Shown here piece after piece: positions 17,503 through 27,510 of a stretch of 64,000 bases of DNA. Origin of the DNA: Candidatus Gastranaerophilales bacterium (GTDB lineage: Bacteria > Cyanobacteriota > Vampirovibrionia > Gastranaerophilales > Gastranaerophilaceae); contig CALUPF010000033.1 in the NCBI GenBank assembly GCA_944322545.1, positions 105,956 through 169,955 on the forward strand. Direction: 5' to 3'. A program made the position numbers and the translations under genes. Every line of letters begins with the position of its first letter. Within the stretch, counting starts at the first letter, position 1. The notes under the pieces were generated by a model. The model did not search any database. It worked only from the letters and a program-made list of their open reading frames with translations, and was not told the origin of the DNA.

Positions 17503-17995
17503 TTATATCAGTTCCTTCACTGTACTGGGAATTTTTTAATTGTTCAGCGAGTTCTTCTTCTTGCTGTGCTTTTGTTTTTGCAAAATATTTTTGAATAGCA
17601 ACTTCAGAAAGTCTTTTTAGTTCTAATTGTTTTTCTTCTTCTAAATATGCTTCACGACTTCTTTCTTTATGCTTTTCTAGAACTTTAACGGCTTTTTCTA
17701 ATTCACGAAGTTTGTCTTTTTCTATTTCTAATGCTTTTAAAGCTTCTTGCTTATCCGCTTCTAGTTGTTCTCCTTTAACATACAAATGTTTTAGAAAATT
17801 GTCATAAGCCTCATACATCGTAAAATCTGCCTGTCGCATATTTATTCTTGTTGTTGCAATTTCTTTGTTATTTCGGTCAATTAATCCTTCTATTTTCAAC
17901 ACCAAAGCCTGTGCATTACGTACATTTTGAAGTTGTTCTTCTTTTTTTCTGATTCTGAAATCCAGAATTTTTTGTAATCTATAACGAAAAGGCAT
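17441..17995 (-). CDS. fliJ: Flagellar export chaperone FliJ
   Basis: A 184-residue, almost wholly helical coiled-coil protein. The family opening FRYRLQKILDFRIRKKEEQL and the basic-acidic heptad pattern through residue ~150 match FliJ, the stalk-like part of the flagellar export ATPase. The carboxy tail after residue 155 is Gln-, Ser- and Asn-rich and overlaps the fliK frame. fliI is not adjacent; fliJ is first in this leftward unit, with its own likely promoter. Confidence 0.88.
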   Translation of the reverse strand: MPFRYRLQKILDFRIRKKEEQLQNVRNAQALVLKIEGLIDRNNKEIATTRINMRQADFTMYEAYDNFLKHLYVKGEQLEADKQEALKALEIEKDKLRELEKAVKVLEKHKERSREAYLEEEKQLELKRLSEVAIQKYFAKTKAQQEEELAEQLKNSQYSEGTDINEYFNYPDSNSNRNTTNNAS

Positions 17996-18006
17996 GGGGC
18001 TTGCTA

Positions 18007-18034
18007 ATTATAACTACACTAACTAATTATTGAA
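18007..18034 (-). promoter_or_regulatory. Probable fliJ operon promoter
   Basis: On the minus strand, TTCAAT (18029-18034), a 16-base spacer, then TATAAT (18007-18012). The predicted start is about five bases before the fliJ ATG, so the message would be nearly leaderless. Confidence 0.45.
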
Positions 18035-18284
18035 GATTACCCTTCTGTTTACTACATCTGTTTGTATGATTATGTTTTAATAATTTATGTTAAAAAGTCA
18101 ATTGATTTATTAACAAATAACAGCATTCAAATTATTACAAATTGTAAAAAAGAATTTTATATTCAAAATCCTGTGGTAGACTAGTTTTAGGATATCTATT
18201 CAAAAATTTGTGTGTTTTCAATAGCAAAAATTTTTTTGAGGAACCTTTAAATAGTAGGACTATACATGCGATTCAAGGGGAACT

Positions 18285-19412
18285 ATGGTTACTGTGTCAA
18301 AAAATCTAGTGAATTACGTAAATAATCCTGCCGCAATCGGCTCATTTTCTGCATCTTCAACTAGCACAAAATCTTATATAGACAAAAATTTAAAAGAAAA
18401 AGAAGCTAAAAAAGAGAATAATCATATCTATAAAAAAGATACTCTTTTAGATGACACTATCTCTGAAAAAATGAGAGTAAATTGGGAAAAAACTAAAGAC
18501 ATTCCCCTCAAACATTTCCCAAGAGGATTAGGCGGAGCGCAAGATTATACATTTTTTGAATTTTTACAAACAGCTAAATTCCCTTATTACGTTGGTGGTC
18601 CTATTCTTGCAGCCTTATTTTATGCTGGTGTAAATAAAAACAATTTCCAAGCAGCTAAAGCTGCAAAAACAGTTGCTAAACATATGGCTTTAGGAGTTGC
18701 TTTGTATTATGTTGGAGCAGCAATTGCAAAAGGAATAGTAAACAAAACCGTAAAATGGACAAGAGGTATCGATTTAAATCAACCTTATGCTCGAGCTATA
18801 CCTACTTCAACAAACCAAACAGGTGTATTTAGAAAAGATACGGAATATCATAAAGTTTTCGAAAGTGCTGATTTCACTAGATGGGATTTACTATACAACC
18901 ACGATGGTAAAACTCCTGCTGAAATCAATGAAAGATACAGCAAAATTGCAAAAAGATATGGCATAAAAGAAGATGCAAGTGATGTTGATTCAACAGTAAA
19001 ACCACTAATCAAAAAAACTATAATAATGGCAAGAGCATGGCAATATGCACTAACAGCATGTTATGTTGCTTTAGGAATTGGTCTTGCAAATCAAAATCCT
19101 TGGAACAAAGAATCACTCGCAGGATTTAAACGTACTGTGAAAGATGGTATTTTCGGCAAAGGATATAATATAAAAGATCGTTTACACAATGCAAAAATTG
19201 CAGTTTATGACTATGCACTAAAACCACTAGGCAGAAGTTTTGAAAGCTTCTGGAAGGGTCATAACAAAGCTTCATCAATAGCAGGCAAAACTGTTATTGG
19301 TTTAACAGGATTGGCTACTTTAACTGCAATATCTCTTCTTATCGGAAAAACATCTGGAAGAGGACACAAAATTGTAAACAAAGATGGACAGAATAATGAG
19401 GTGCAAAAATAG
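18285..19412 (+). CDS. Unknown membrane protein, paralogue of the next gene's amino half
   Basis: A 375-residue protein with hydrophobic segments near residues 100-120, 133-155, 245-265 and 330-350. The region GIDLNQPY...FTRWDLLYNHDGKTP...IAKRYGIKED aligns with GVDINQKY...YLAWDLYRHIDKNG...IGDKLGIPRD in the following protein, so the two share a domain. No known family is recognised. An AAGGGGA site precedes the ATG. The stop abuts the next ATG directly, and the GH13 gene follows, giving a three-gene operon. Confidence 0.8.
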   Translation: MVTVSKNLVNYVNNPAAIGSFSASSTSTKSYIDKNLKEKEAKKENNHIYKKDTLLDDTISEKMRVNWEKTKDIPLKHFPRGLGGAQDYTFFEFLQTAKFPYYVGGPILAALFYAGVNKNNFQAAKAAKTVAKHMALGVALYYVGAAIAKGIVNKTVKWTRGIDLNQPYARAIPTSTNQTGVFRKDTEYHKVFESADFTRWDLLYNHDGKTPAEINERYSKIAKRYGIKEDASDVDSTVKPLIKKTIIMARAWQYALTACYVALGIGLANQNPWNKESLAGFKRTVKDGIFGKGYNIKDRLHNAKIAVYDYALKPLGRSFESFWKGHNKASSIAGKTVIGLTGLATLTAISLLIGKTSGRGHKIVNKDGQNNEVQK

Positions 19413-22367
19413 ATGGGCAATTTAATTAATACTATTCCTGTTTACAAACCTCAAACTACACAAACAACAGCAACAAATAGTGTTTCTGTAAAAGCGCCTG
19501 CTCATGCAATTGAAACACAATTCCCCCAATATCAAAATTTTTCATACTTACCAGCCGAACCATTAAGCCCAGCAAGAACTACTCCTAAAGGAATGAAACC
19601 ACACAGCCCTAATGGTTATCTTGTAAAAGAAAATATTTTCCAATCAGCTGCCAGCACTGTTAAATCATATGCTGATTACGTTAAATATTTCTACAATGCA
19701 GCCTTCAAAGGAGAAGGTACAGACTATTCAGTAGGTAAAATCAATGACCTTGCTATTAGAACTGGATCTTTAGGAATTGCTGCTGTTTTGGCAACATCTA
19801 AACTTTTCCCATTTGCTAAAGGAATGGAATTCGTAGGTCTTGCAACTTGGTTCGCTTCTATGGCAGTTTGGCCTAGAGTAATTGGCACACCAATAAAAAT
19901 GGCAACTGGTGTTGATATAAACCAAAAATATGTAGATTCATATGGTAGAAGAAAGAATTTCTTTGAAGATCCACAATACTTAGCTTGGGATTTATACAGA
20001 CACATAGATAAAAATGGAAACTTCAACAAACAAGCTCCTGATTACGAAAAATTAGATGCAATTGGAGATAAATTAGGTATTCCAAGAGATATCAAAAACA
20101 GAAGAGAAGCAATCCAAGATAAGATGAAACAAATTGCTATTCAAGGAAATGCTCTTTGGATGCTAACAGCAGGCGTGATGACACCTGTAATCTCATCTAT
20201 CGTTGCTGACAGTCTTCAAAAACCTCTTCAAGATTCAATTGAAAAATACAGAACAAATGCAAGCTCTAAAAAAGCTGTAGAGCTAACACAAAAAGTTGAT
20301 AGTTTAATTAGTAATAACGTAAATGATTACCCAACTATAATGAAATCATTAGGAATAACAGTTGATCCTAAAGTTAAAACTAAATTTGAAGCATTATTAG
20401 GTGGAGAATCAAACAGAATTAATCCAGATACATTCAAAGACCTTGAAAAATTCATTTCTGAAAGATATTTTGCTACCGGCATAGAATCAGCTATCACAAA
20501 AGAAATGAAAGACGTTATGGACGCAGCTGAACCATATGTAAACATCACAAACAACTTCAAAAATGATTTAAGACAATTAACAGCTGACGCGATTCAGGAA
20601 GTTGTTCAAATGGTTCCTGAAGAAAAAAGAGGAATGATACCAAAAAGATTCCTTGATTATAAAGGCTTAAAAATAGAAGAAATATCAAAAGCTCTTGAAG
20701 AATCAGGCGTAAGATTTGGCGAAGAAGAAATTGGACTTGTAAAACAAGGTTCTGTTAAAAACCTTCTAGCAAGAAAAGTTATCTGGACAGTAAACGAAGA
20801 ACAAAATGTTGACAAAAGTTTACTCGAAGCTCTCAGAAGCCATATCAACAAGAAAACTGAAAGCTATTTTGAACAAGTAAGATTCAACAAAGTCGATACT
20901 GAAAAGATGAAAAAAATCTTCGACTTTGCAGAAACAAATTTGAGTTTGAAACAACAACTTGAAGAAATCCAAAAAGCTACAATTATGAATATTTCTGAAT
21001 CGACCACTGCTATTAACTGGACAAAAGTTCCTAAGAAATATTTACAAGCTTTAGGCTTATCAAAAGTTGAAATGCAAGAAATTGCAAATACAGATTCTCG
21101 TCATGCAGGCAAGATTATTTCTAGAAAATTTGAAGAAATTGCTGCTAACAGCGAAAGATACGGAAAAGTATTAAATCAAATGTCTAAATATGCAGCTGAA
21201 GCAGTAAGTAAAGAAGAAAAAGCTGTAATACAATTGCTTGGAACTGCTGACAACCCAGGCTTAATGGCTAAAATTCAAGAATTGATGACTCGTTCAGCAT
21301 CTCGCAATTTCTCTCAATTAATGACTGACAATATTGAAAATCAATACACAATGAATATTAGATCAGTCTACCAAAAATTAACAAATACAATAGATTCTTT
21401 CACTAGACCAATCAAAGCATTAGACACATTCAAAGATATCGAAAACATAGCCGATAAAATCCTAGGTTCTAATGTAGATCAGTTTAGAGAAAATCTCAAA
21501 AACAAACCAATATATTACATGTTTTTGACTCCTAACAAAGAAAATAAACCGGAAGCAGAATTCTTAAGTCAAGAATATTCAAGAGCAAGAACAGCTTTAA
21601 AAGCATACATAAAAGATATCGTTCTACAAAAAAATGATATCAATGACTGGTCAACAAAAATGGAAGCAATTCTTCCTGGTTATAAAAAAGGTATCAACCA
21701 CAGCAAAACAATGCTATGGAATATAGCTAACGAAGTTAACGGTTCTATTTCAGAAGATACTGTTGCTGCAATTATGAAAGAATGCAAAGCTGAAAACGAA
21801 AAAAATATCATACAACGCTTCATCAAAATTGCAGATAAAAGCACAGAAAGAATGAAGTTCCACTTCATGGGCATACACAATAAAATATGGCCTCATGCAA
21901 ATGAAACTAATATTAATCGTGGACTAGTTGAAAAAGTATTTAAACAAAAAGACTTTGGCGAAGCTTACGAAAAAGTAATCAGCTTACTAAAAGACAGAGT
22001 TCATGACCTAGGAAGAAAAGAAACATTCAAATGTCTTCAAATGGTTTATGATTTCAAAGACAAATATAAAGATGCTAAAAATTACAATGTAGACCCAGCA
22101 ATTGATTATATAGTAAGCAAATTAAATTACTCAATCGCAAATAAACCACTTGCTCAAAGATCTGGAAAAAATATTACAGATTTTGTTATAAGTGCATCAG
22201 AAAATGCTTGTGCAAGAAACAAATGGTCAAAATTAGCAATTGGTCTTTTAGTCGGAACTGGAGCATTGACACTTGGAACAATAGCTCTTATGGGTAGAAA
22301 AAATTACTTCAACAAAGATCAATATGAACCACTAAACCCTAAAACCCCTGAAGGAGTAACTAAATGA
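19413..22367 (+). CDS. Large unknown membrane-anchored protein
   Basis: A 984-residue protein. The first ~60 residues are Thr-, Gln- and Pro-rich. Residues ~100-290 hold two hydrophobic stretches and the domain shared with the upstream gene (GVDINQKY, YLAWDLYRHIDKNG). Residues ~300-930 are charged and mostly helical. A last membrane segment, LAIGLLVGTGALTLGTIALM, lies near residue 950. No catalytic motif is seen. It reads like a scaffold or anchor that spans the membrane at both ends. The ATG directly follows the stop of the previous gene, and its own stop overlaps the GH13 start by four bases (ATGA). Confidence 0.8.
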   Translation: MGNLINTIPVYKPQTTQTTATNSVSVKAPAHAIETQFPQYQNFSYLPAEPLSPARTTPKGMKPHSPNGYLVKENIFQSAASTVKSYADYVKYFYNAAFKGEGTDYSVGKINDLAIRTGSLGIAAVLATSKLFPFAKGMEFVGLATWFASMAVWPRVIGTPIKMATGVDINQKYVDSYGRRKNFFEDPQYLAWDLYRHIDKNGNFNKQAPDYEKLDAIGDKLGIPRDIKNRREAIQDKMKQIAIQGNALWMLTAGVMTPVISSIVADSLQKPLQDSIEKYRTNASSKKAVELTQKVDSLISNNVNDYPTIMKSLGITVDPKVKTKFEALLGGESNRINPDTFKDLEKFISERYFATGIESAITKEMKDVMDAAEPYVNITNNFKNDLRQLTADAIQEVVQMVPEEKRGMIPKRFLDYKGLKIEEISKALEESGVRFGEEEIGLVKQGSVKNLLARKVIWTVNEEQNVDKSLLEALRSHINKKTESYFEQVRFNKVDTEKMKKIFDFAETNLSLKQQLEEIQKATIMNISESTTAINWTKVPKKYLQALGLSKVEMQEIANTDSRHAGKIISRKFEEIAANSERYGKVLNQMSKYAAEAVSKEEKAVIQLLGTADNPGLMAKIQELMTRSASRNFSQLMTDNIENQYTMNIRSVYQKLTNTIDSFTRPIKALDTFKDIENIADKILGSNVDQFRENLKNKPIYYMFLTPNKENKPEAEFLSQEYSRARTALKAYIKDIVLQKNDINDWSTKMEAILPGYKKGINHSKTMLWNIANEVNGSISEDTVAAIMKECKAENEKNIIQRFIKIADKSTERMKFHFMGIHNKIWPHANETNINRGLVEKVFKQKDFGEAYEKVISLLKDRVHDLGRKETFKCLQMVYDFKDKYKDAKNYNVDPAIDYIVSKLNYSIANKPLAQRSGKNITDFVISASENACARNKWSKLAIGLLVGTGALTLGTIALMGRKNYFNKDQYEPLNPKTPEGVTK

Positions 22368-24391
22368 TAAACAATTTGAACTACACAACTCCACTAAAAC
22401 AAAATTTCAAAGCATCACTATTAACGATGATGCAACAGCCTCAAGCTGCACAAGCAAAAGCAGTTCAAATTGAAACACAAGGTCAAATGTTACCTTCTTC
22501 AAATCCTGCTTATATGCCAGTTTCAACACCCATTGCTGATAAATACGCTAAACAAGCAGCAGGCAGCAGCCTTTTGAATTCAATGATGAACAAAATTGCT
22601 GCTAAACCAACAACAAACACAGTTCCAGTTCAAAGCATCAAACCAGCAGAATCTGAACCTTTAACAGGATATAAAAACAATCTTCGTTCAATGTTCCAAA
22701 ACAACCAAGCAGTAATATATGCAATGATACCTAGAACATTCAACGCTAAAGATACAGATGGAAACGGTCTTATTGAAAATGGTGAAGAACCTGGATACTT
22801 CACAAATATGGTTGAAAGACTTGATGAATTAAAATCATATGGAATTAATACACTTCACTGGCTTCCTATAAATCCTCCTGGAAAAATTGCAGCTAAAGGA
22901 AGTGCTGGTTCTGTTTATGCACCTTTAGATTATCTTTCAATAGACCCTAAACTTGATGATCCAAGAAACCCAAAATCAGTTTATGAAGAAGCCAAAGACG
23001 CAATCAAAGAATGCCATAAAAAAGGTATAAGAGTAATGGTTGACTTACCAAGCTGTATGTCTGTTGATCTTTATGACGCAAGACCAGATTTAAGAGCAAC
23101 TGATGCTCAAGGCAATCCAAAAACTCCTGAAGGTTGGGAAGATATCAGAATGTTCAACCCTTGGGAAGACTCTGATAAAAGAACACTAAACCAAAATCTT
23201 ATTGATTATCATAAAAAATTCGTAGATATGTGCCTAGATTTAGGAATTGATGGCATAAGAGCTGACGTAGGTAGAGCTAAGCCACCTGAATTTTGGGACA
23301 TCATAACTTCATACGCAAGAAGCAAAGATCCTGAATTTGCATTTTTAGCAGAATGCTATACATATGAAGACGCGTCTCCAATGAAAAACATGCCAGCTGA
23401 CCGCCCAGAAGAAGCTTTAGATGCTGGATTTGATTCATACTATGGACAATACCACATTTTCAACATTTGGAAAGCGAAAGACTTCCATCAATTTGTAAAA
23501 GATAACCTTCAAATGTCACACAGCCATAATAAAGGTAAATCTTTGATTGGATCTTTTGCAACACATGATGACAAAAGCCCAATGTCAAATGGTGGTCCTG
23601 ACTACTGCAAAATGACAAACGTTGTTCAAACAACATTACCAATGACAAACCCTTACATTGTTACAGGTTATGAGTCTGGTGACAGATATATTTACCCATA
23701 TGACAAAAAATATGTAAATAAAACATTCAAAGAATTGTTAGAAAATCCTGTTTACAAAGACACTGTAAATGACTTGTTGCATACAACAAAATTCGCTGAC
23801 AGAGAAAACTTACAAAAACTTTTAAACAGCCCTGATGCTGACAAAAAGATTGCTGAAATCGCAGATAAACCTGAATATAAAGGCATATTTGATTTCTTCA
23901 AAGAATTTTCTTTAACTAAAGATAACATCATTCATTATACACACACTGAATTCGTTGATATCTTCAATGAATCAAGAAAACCAGGTGGAGAAAACCCAGA
24001 TATTGGTGAACATTTTGGTTATATGATGAATGTTGTAAGACCTAAATATGGCGAAGTTATAACTAAAGGTAGCTACATTGAACTTCCTGTAAAAGGCAAC
24101 AGCCGTGATGAAGTTATAGCTTATGCTAGACACAAAGATGGAAAGACTTTAGTTACAATCGCTAACCACGATGTAAACTCTAAACAAAAAGTTAAAGTTG
24201 TAGTTCCTGGACTAAAACAAACACAAGAACTTAAAGACCTATCTCCTAAATATGGTACAGGCAGTGTTTGGAAATCTAAAAATGATGAAATCGAAATTGA
24301 ACTAGGACCTGCACAAGCTCACATTTTTGAAGTTGATACGCCAAACATTGAAAATGCATTCAAACACCAAGTTTACAAACAAAATGTATAA
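22364..24391 (+). CDS. GH13 alpha-amylase-superfamily enzyme, GlgE-like active site
   Basis: A 675-residue protein. An Asn/Gln-rich leader of ~100 residues precedes a TIM-barrel. Region II is GIDGIRADVGRAKPPEFW with the nucleophile Asp and its Arg. Region III is FLAECYT with the acid/base Glu. Region IV is FATHDDKSP with His-Asp. The run from the nucleophile through KPPEFW to FLAE resembles GlgE maltosyltransferases. Region I is odd: DLPSCMS lacks the usual Asn-His. A carboxy beta domain closes it. There is no signal peptide. It is coupled to the two membrane-protein genes and ends at a strong terminator. The substrate is unknown, probably an alpha-glucan or a sugar transfer. Confidence 0.85.
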   Translation: MINNLNYTTPLKQNFKASLLTMMQQPQAAQAKAVQIETQGQMLPSSNPAYMPVSTPIADKYAKQAAGSSLLNSMMNKIAAKPTTNTVPVQSIKPAESEPLTGYKNNLRSMFQNNQAVIYAMIPRTFNAKDTDGNGLIENGEEPGYFTNMVERLDELKSYGINTLHWLPINPPGKIAAKGSAGSVYAPLDYLSIDPKLDDPRNPKSVYEEAKDAIKECHKKGIRVMVDLPSCMSVDLYDARPDLRATDAQGNPKTPEGWEDIRMFNPWEDSDKRTLNQNLIDYHKKFVDMCLDLGIDGIRADVGRAKPPEFWDIITSYARSKDPEFAFLAECYTYEDASPMKNMPADRPEEALDAGFDSYYGQYHIFNIWKAKDFHQFVKDNLQMSHSHNKGKSLIGSFATHDDKSPMSNGGPDYCKMTNVVQTTLPMTNPYIVTGYESGDRYIYPYDKKYVNKTFKELLENPVYKDTVNDLLHTTKFADRENLQKLLNSPDADKKIAEIADKPEYKGIFDFFKEFSLTKDNIIHYTHTEFVDIFNESRKPGGENPDIGEHFGYMMNVVRPKYGEVITKGSYIELPVKGNSRDEVIAYARHKDGKTLVTIANHDVNSKQKVKVVVPGLKQTQELKDLSPKYGTGSVWKSKNDEIEIELGPAQAHIFEVDTPNIENAFKHQVYKQNV

Positions 24392-24402
24392 AAATTAAAA
24401 TA

Positions 24403-24440
24403 AAAAAAGACCTTCGCTTTAAAAGGCGAAGGTCTTTTTA
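24403..24440. terminator. Bidirectional terminator between the GH13 gene and the carrier gene
   Basis: GACCTTCGC (24409-24417) pairs with GCGAAGGTC (24426-24434), with an A-run before and a T-run after. It serves both convergent transcripts. Confidence 0.85.
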
Positions 24441-24452
24441 TGTTCAATTCAT

Positions 24453-25787
24453 TTAGTGTGGTGCGTGGATCAAAAATCTGAAATAAATATACAACGAGCT
24501 TAAAACAAGAGAAACAAAAGTTATAAGCACACCATATTTTAAATATTTCATAAACGAAATTGGTTTTCCGTGTGCAGCAGCTGTTTCTGAAACTATAACG
24601 TTAGCTGCAGCACCAATTATCGTCATATTTCCACCTAAACAAGCACCTAAAGACAAACACCACCACAAAGGATGTGCATATTGAGCACCTTCTACCAGTT
24701 GGATTTGATAAATTAACGGAGCCATAGTTGCCGTATATGGAATATTATCAACAATACCTGATAATATGCCTGAAGCCCACAAAATCAACATTGCCATTGC
24801 TGATTCATTTCCTTTTGTCACATCTAAAATCCACTGAGCCATCATTGTAATACCACCAGCAGCTTCAAAACCACCAATGATTATAAATAATCCGATAAAG
24901 AAAAATATTGTATTCCACTCAATTCCATTTAAAACTCTTTTAGGATTTTCAAAAATCAAAAGAAAACTTGCACCAGTCATCGCAATTACATAAGACTCAA
25001 GATGCAAAACATCATGCAATACGAAACCTAAAATAACCAACAACAAAACTATTGAAGATCTAATAGCTAAAGGCATATCAGTTATTGTTTGACTGTTATC
25101 TAAAAGAGCAACCTCTTCCATTTTTTCTTTTGTAGCAACAAGCTGTTTTCTAAAACATAGCCACATAATGAACATTGTGACAGCAAAAATCAGACAAACA
25201 ATATCTGTCAACTCTAGTAAAAAAGTCATAAAAGTAAATCCGGCCTTGCTTCCGATAATAATATTTGGAGGATCTCCAATCAAAGTAGCAGTACCACCAA
25301 TGTTTGAAGATAAAATTTCTGTAATAAGGTAAGGAATCGGATTTATATCTAACTTTTTAGCTGCCAAAAATGTCACAGGTACAACTAAAATCACAGTAGT
25401 TACATTATCTAAAAAAGCTGATGCAACAGCAGTAAAAACCCCTAATGCAATAAGTATTTTTATAGGATGCCCTTTCGTCTTTTTCAAAAGCGCATTAGCA
25501 ATCCACGTAAACACTCCGCTTTTGCTAGCAATACTAACTATAATCATCATACTGATTAAAAGAAAAATTACGTTGAAATCCACAAAATTTATAAAATAAT
25601 GAGGATCAATGCCATCGTGTCCTTTAGATTGCGCCAAAAGCCCTAAAATAATTGTTAACGATGCACCTATCATCGCAACTGTAACTTTTGAAATTTTCTC
25701 CCAAGCAATAAATACATAAGCCAGTATCAAAATTGAAGAAGAAATAATCAAAGCATGTGATTGAACAAAATTTGTTATTACACTCAT
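24453..25787 (-). CDS. ArsB/NhaD/CitM-type ion transporter
   Basis: A 444-residue inner-membrane carrier with about eleven membrane segments. The first half has SAFLDNVTTVILVVPVTFL and the hairpin-loop signature GGTATLIGDPPNIIIGS; the second half repeats the theme with IVDNIPYTATMAPLIY and ACLGGNMTIIGAAANVIVS. This is the ion-transporter superfamily that includes ArsB, NhaD and the Tra5-like permeases. No arsR or arsC is nearby, so sodium/proton exchange or organic anion transport is as likely as arsenite efflux. Confidence 0.88.
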   Translation of the reverse strand: MSVITNFVQSHALIISSSILILAYVFIAWEKISKVTVAMIGASLTIILGLLAQSKGHDGIDPHYFINFVDFNVIFLLISMMIIVSIASKSGVFTWIANALLKKTKGHPIKILIALGVFTAVASAFLDNVTTVILVVPVTFLAAKKLDINPIPYLITEILSSNIGGTATLIGDPPNIIIGSKAGFTFMTFLLELTDIVCLIFAVTMFIMWLCFRKQLVATKEKMEEVALLDNSQTITDMPLAIRSSIVLLLVILGFVLHDVLHLESYVIAMTGASFLLIFENPKRVLNGIEWNTIFFFIGLFIIIGGFEAAGGITMMAQWILDVTKGNESAMAMLILWASGILSGIVDNIPYTATMAPLIYQIQLVEGAQYAHPLWWCLSLGACLGGNMTIIGAAANVIVSETAAAHGKPISFMKYLKYGVLITFVSLVLSSLYIYFRFLIHAPH

Positions 25788-25928
25788 AAAATCCTCTATG
25801 TTGACTAATATTCATACAATTTTAACTTGCATTTATCAAGTTGTAAACAATATTAAAACGGAAATTGTAATCATCATATGTTTTTGGGATAATTCTCTTA
25901 ATTATCGTTTAATAGAGAGTTGGAAAAA

Positions 25929-27386
25929 ATGGGATTATTAGAATTTTTTAAAGAGCCACCTTTGGCAGAACCAATTAAAGATGAAGAACAAATTAAAAAA
26001 ACATATTCTCATTTCAGATTGAGAATGTTTTATTCTTGTTTTATCGGCTATGCAATGTTTTATCTTTGTAAAAAGAATATAGCTGCTGCATTGCCTTCTA
26101 TGAGTAAAGAGCTTGGATATTCAAACCTTGAATTAGGGGTAATAGGAAGCTCACTATATTTAACCTATGCAATAGGTAAATTCGTAAATGGTATGATTGC
26201 TGACCGTTCAGACGTAAGAAAATTCTTACCTACCGGCTTGATTCTTGCAGGTTTAGCAAACATCTGCTTTGCGTTAAGCTTTTTTGTTTTCACTCCTGGT
26301 AAATTCACATTTTTTGGATTACCATCAGCAACAATCCTTTTATGGGTGTTAGCTTTCTTTTGGGGATGTAACGGATGGGTTCAATCTATGGGCTTCCCTC
26401 CAGTTGCTAAAAGTTTGACATACTGGTTCTCAAACTCTGAAAGAGCTACAAAATGGGCAATGTGGTCTACATCACACCAAACAGGTACATTTTTAGCAGT
26501 AATTCTTTCTGGTTTTGCGATTGCAAAATTTGGTTGGCAAGCTGCATTTTATATCCCTGGTACATTAGCAATTATAATTGCTTTGTGGATGTTCAACAGA
26601 CTAAGAGATAAACCTCAAACAATTGGACTTCCTGATATTGAAGAATACAGAGAACCAGAACGTGCAAAAGAAGCTGCTAAAACAGAATCTGAAGATGATG
26701 GATTGTCTTATATACAAATTCTTGTTAAAAATGTTTTAACAAACAAAGCTATCTGGGCTTTAGCTATGGCATATGTTTTTGTATATGTAATCAGATTCGG
26801 AACAGAAGACTGGATTATTAAATACTTAGTAGAAGCTAAAAAAAACACTCTAGAACTTGCTTCAATGAAATTAGCTTGTTTACCATTGTTCGGATTTTTC
26901 GGAACAATTTCGGCAGGCGTAATTTCAGATAAAATTTTCAAAGGAGCAAGAGCTCCAATCAACGTAATTTTCCTAGTTGGTGTAATTTTCTGTATGTTAG
27001 GTTTGTATTTCAACGGAACAGGCACAAACTTCATCGATAGCGCATTTTTCGCTATAACAGGAAAATCAATGGTTGATGTATTAAAAATCAACGGCTCTGG
27101 TGTAATTGATATTTTACTAATTGGTTTCTCAGGATTCTTCACTTACGGACCACAAATGTTAATTGGTGGCGTTTGTGCAATTGAATCAAGCTCTAAAAAA
27201 GTTGCTTCTGCCGTAACTGGTTTCACTGGAACATTCGGATACGTTGGAGCAATGCTATCAGGTCTTGGAACTGGGCTTGTGGTTGACCATTTCGGCTGGA
27301 ATGGAGCGTTAGCATTTTGGGGATTGTCTGCTTTAATTTGTGCAGCAATTTGTTTGCCAATGTGCTTTAAAAAGAAATCAGCGTAA
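25929..27386 (+). CDS. OPA-family organophosphate:phosphate antiporter (MFS; GlpT/UhpT-like)
   Basis: A 485-residue protein with twelve membrane segments. The opening MFYLCKKNIAAALPSMSKEL and the loop YAIGKFVNGMIADRSDVRKF are typical of the OPA branch (GlpT, UhpT, UhpC), which swaps sugar phosphates or glycerol-3-phosphate for inorganic phosphate. FFTYGPQMLIGGVCAIE matches the late GPQ motif of the family. A TTG at 25920 is in frame, but GAGAG at 25914-25918 fits the ATG at 25929 better. The substrate cannot be told. Confidence 0.88.
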   Translation: MGLLEFFKEPPLAEPIKDEEQIKKTYSHFRLRMFYSCFIGYAMFYLCKKNIAAALPSMSKELGYSNLELGVIGSSLYLTYAIGKFVNGMIADRSDVRKFLPTGLILAGLANICFALSFFVFTPGKFTFFGLPSATILLWVLAFFWGCNGWVQSMGFPPVAKSLTYWFSNSERATKWAMWSTSHQTGTFLAVILSGFAIAKFGWQAAFYIPGTLAIIIALWMFNRLRDKPQTIGLPDIEEYREPERAKEAAKTESEDDGLSYIQILVKNVLTNKAIWALAMAYVFVYVIRFGTEDWIIKYLVEAKKNTLELASMKLACLPLFGFFGTISAGVISDKIFKGARAPINVIFLVGVIFCMLGLYFNGTGTNFIDSAFFAITGKSMVDVLKINGSGVIDILLIGFSGFFTYGPQMLIGGVCAIESSSKKVASAVTGFTGTFGYVGAMLSGLGTGLVVDHFGWNGALAFWGLSALICAAICLPMCFKKKSA

Positions 27387-27402
27387 TAAAAAAAACTTAA
27401 AT

Positions 27403-27440
27403 AAAAAGACCGCTTTAAATTTTTAAAAGCTGTCTTTTTT
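27403..27440 (+). terminator. Terminator after the OPA carrier gene
   Basis: AAAAGACcGCTTTAAA pairs with TTTTAAAAGCtGTCTTTT with a single mismatch, followed by a T-run. Confidence 0.75.
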
Positions 27441-27448
27441 CTTTATTT

Positions 27449-27477
27449 TTGAGTGTTAGTTATTTACATGATATAAT
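27449..27477 (+). promoter_or_regulatory. speE promoter
   Basis: TTGAGT (27449-27454), a 17-base spacer, then TATAAT (27472-27477) preceded by TGA (extended -10). The leader is about 27 bases. Confidence 0.75.
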
Positions 27478-27510
27478 CACACTCATTGACAGTAAAAGAA
27501 GGGAAAAACT

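Noticed and set aside
24453..25787. Naming the carrier arsB
   Set aside because: The superfamily motifs do not separate arsenite, sodium/proton and organic-anion carriers, and no ars gene is adjacent.
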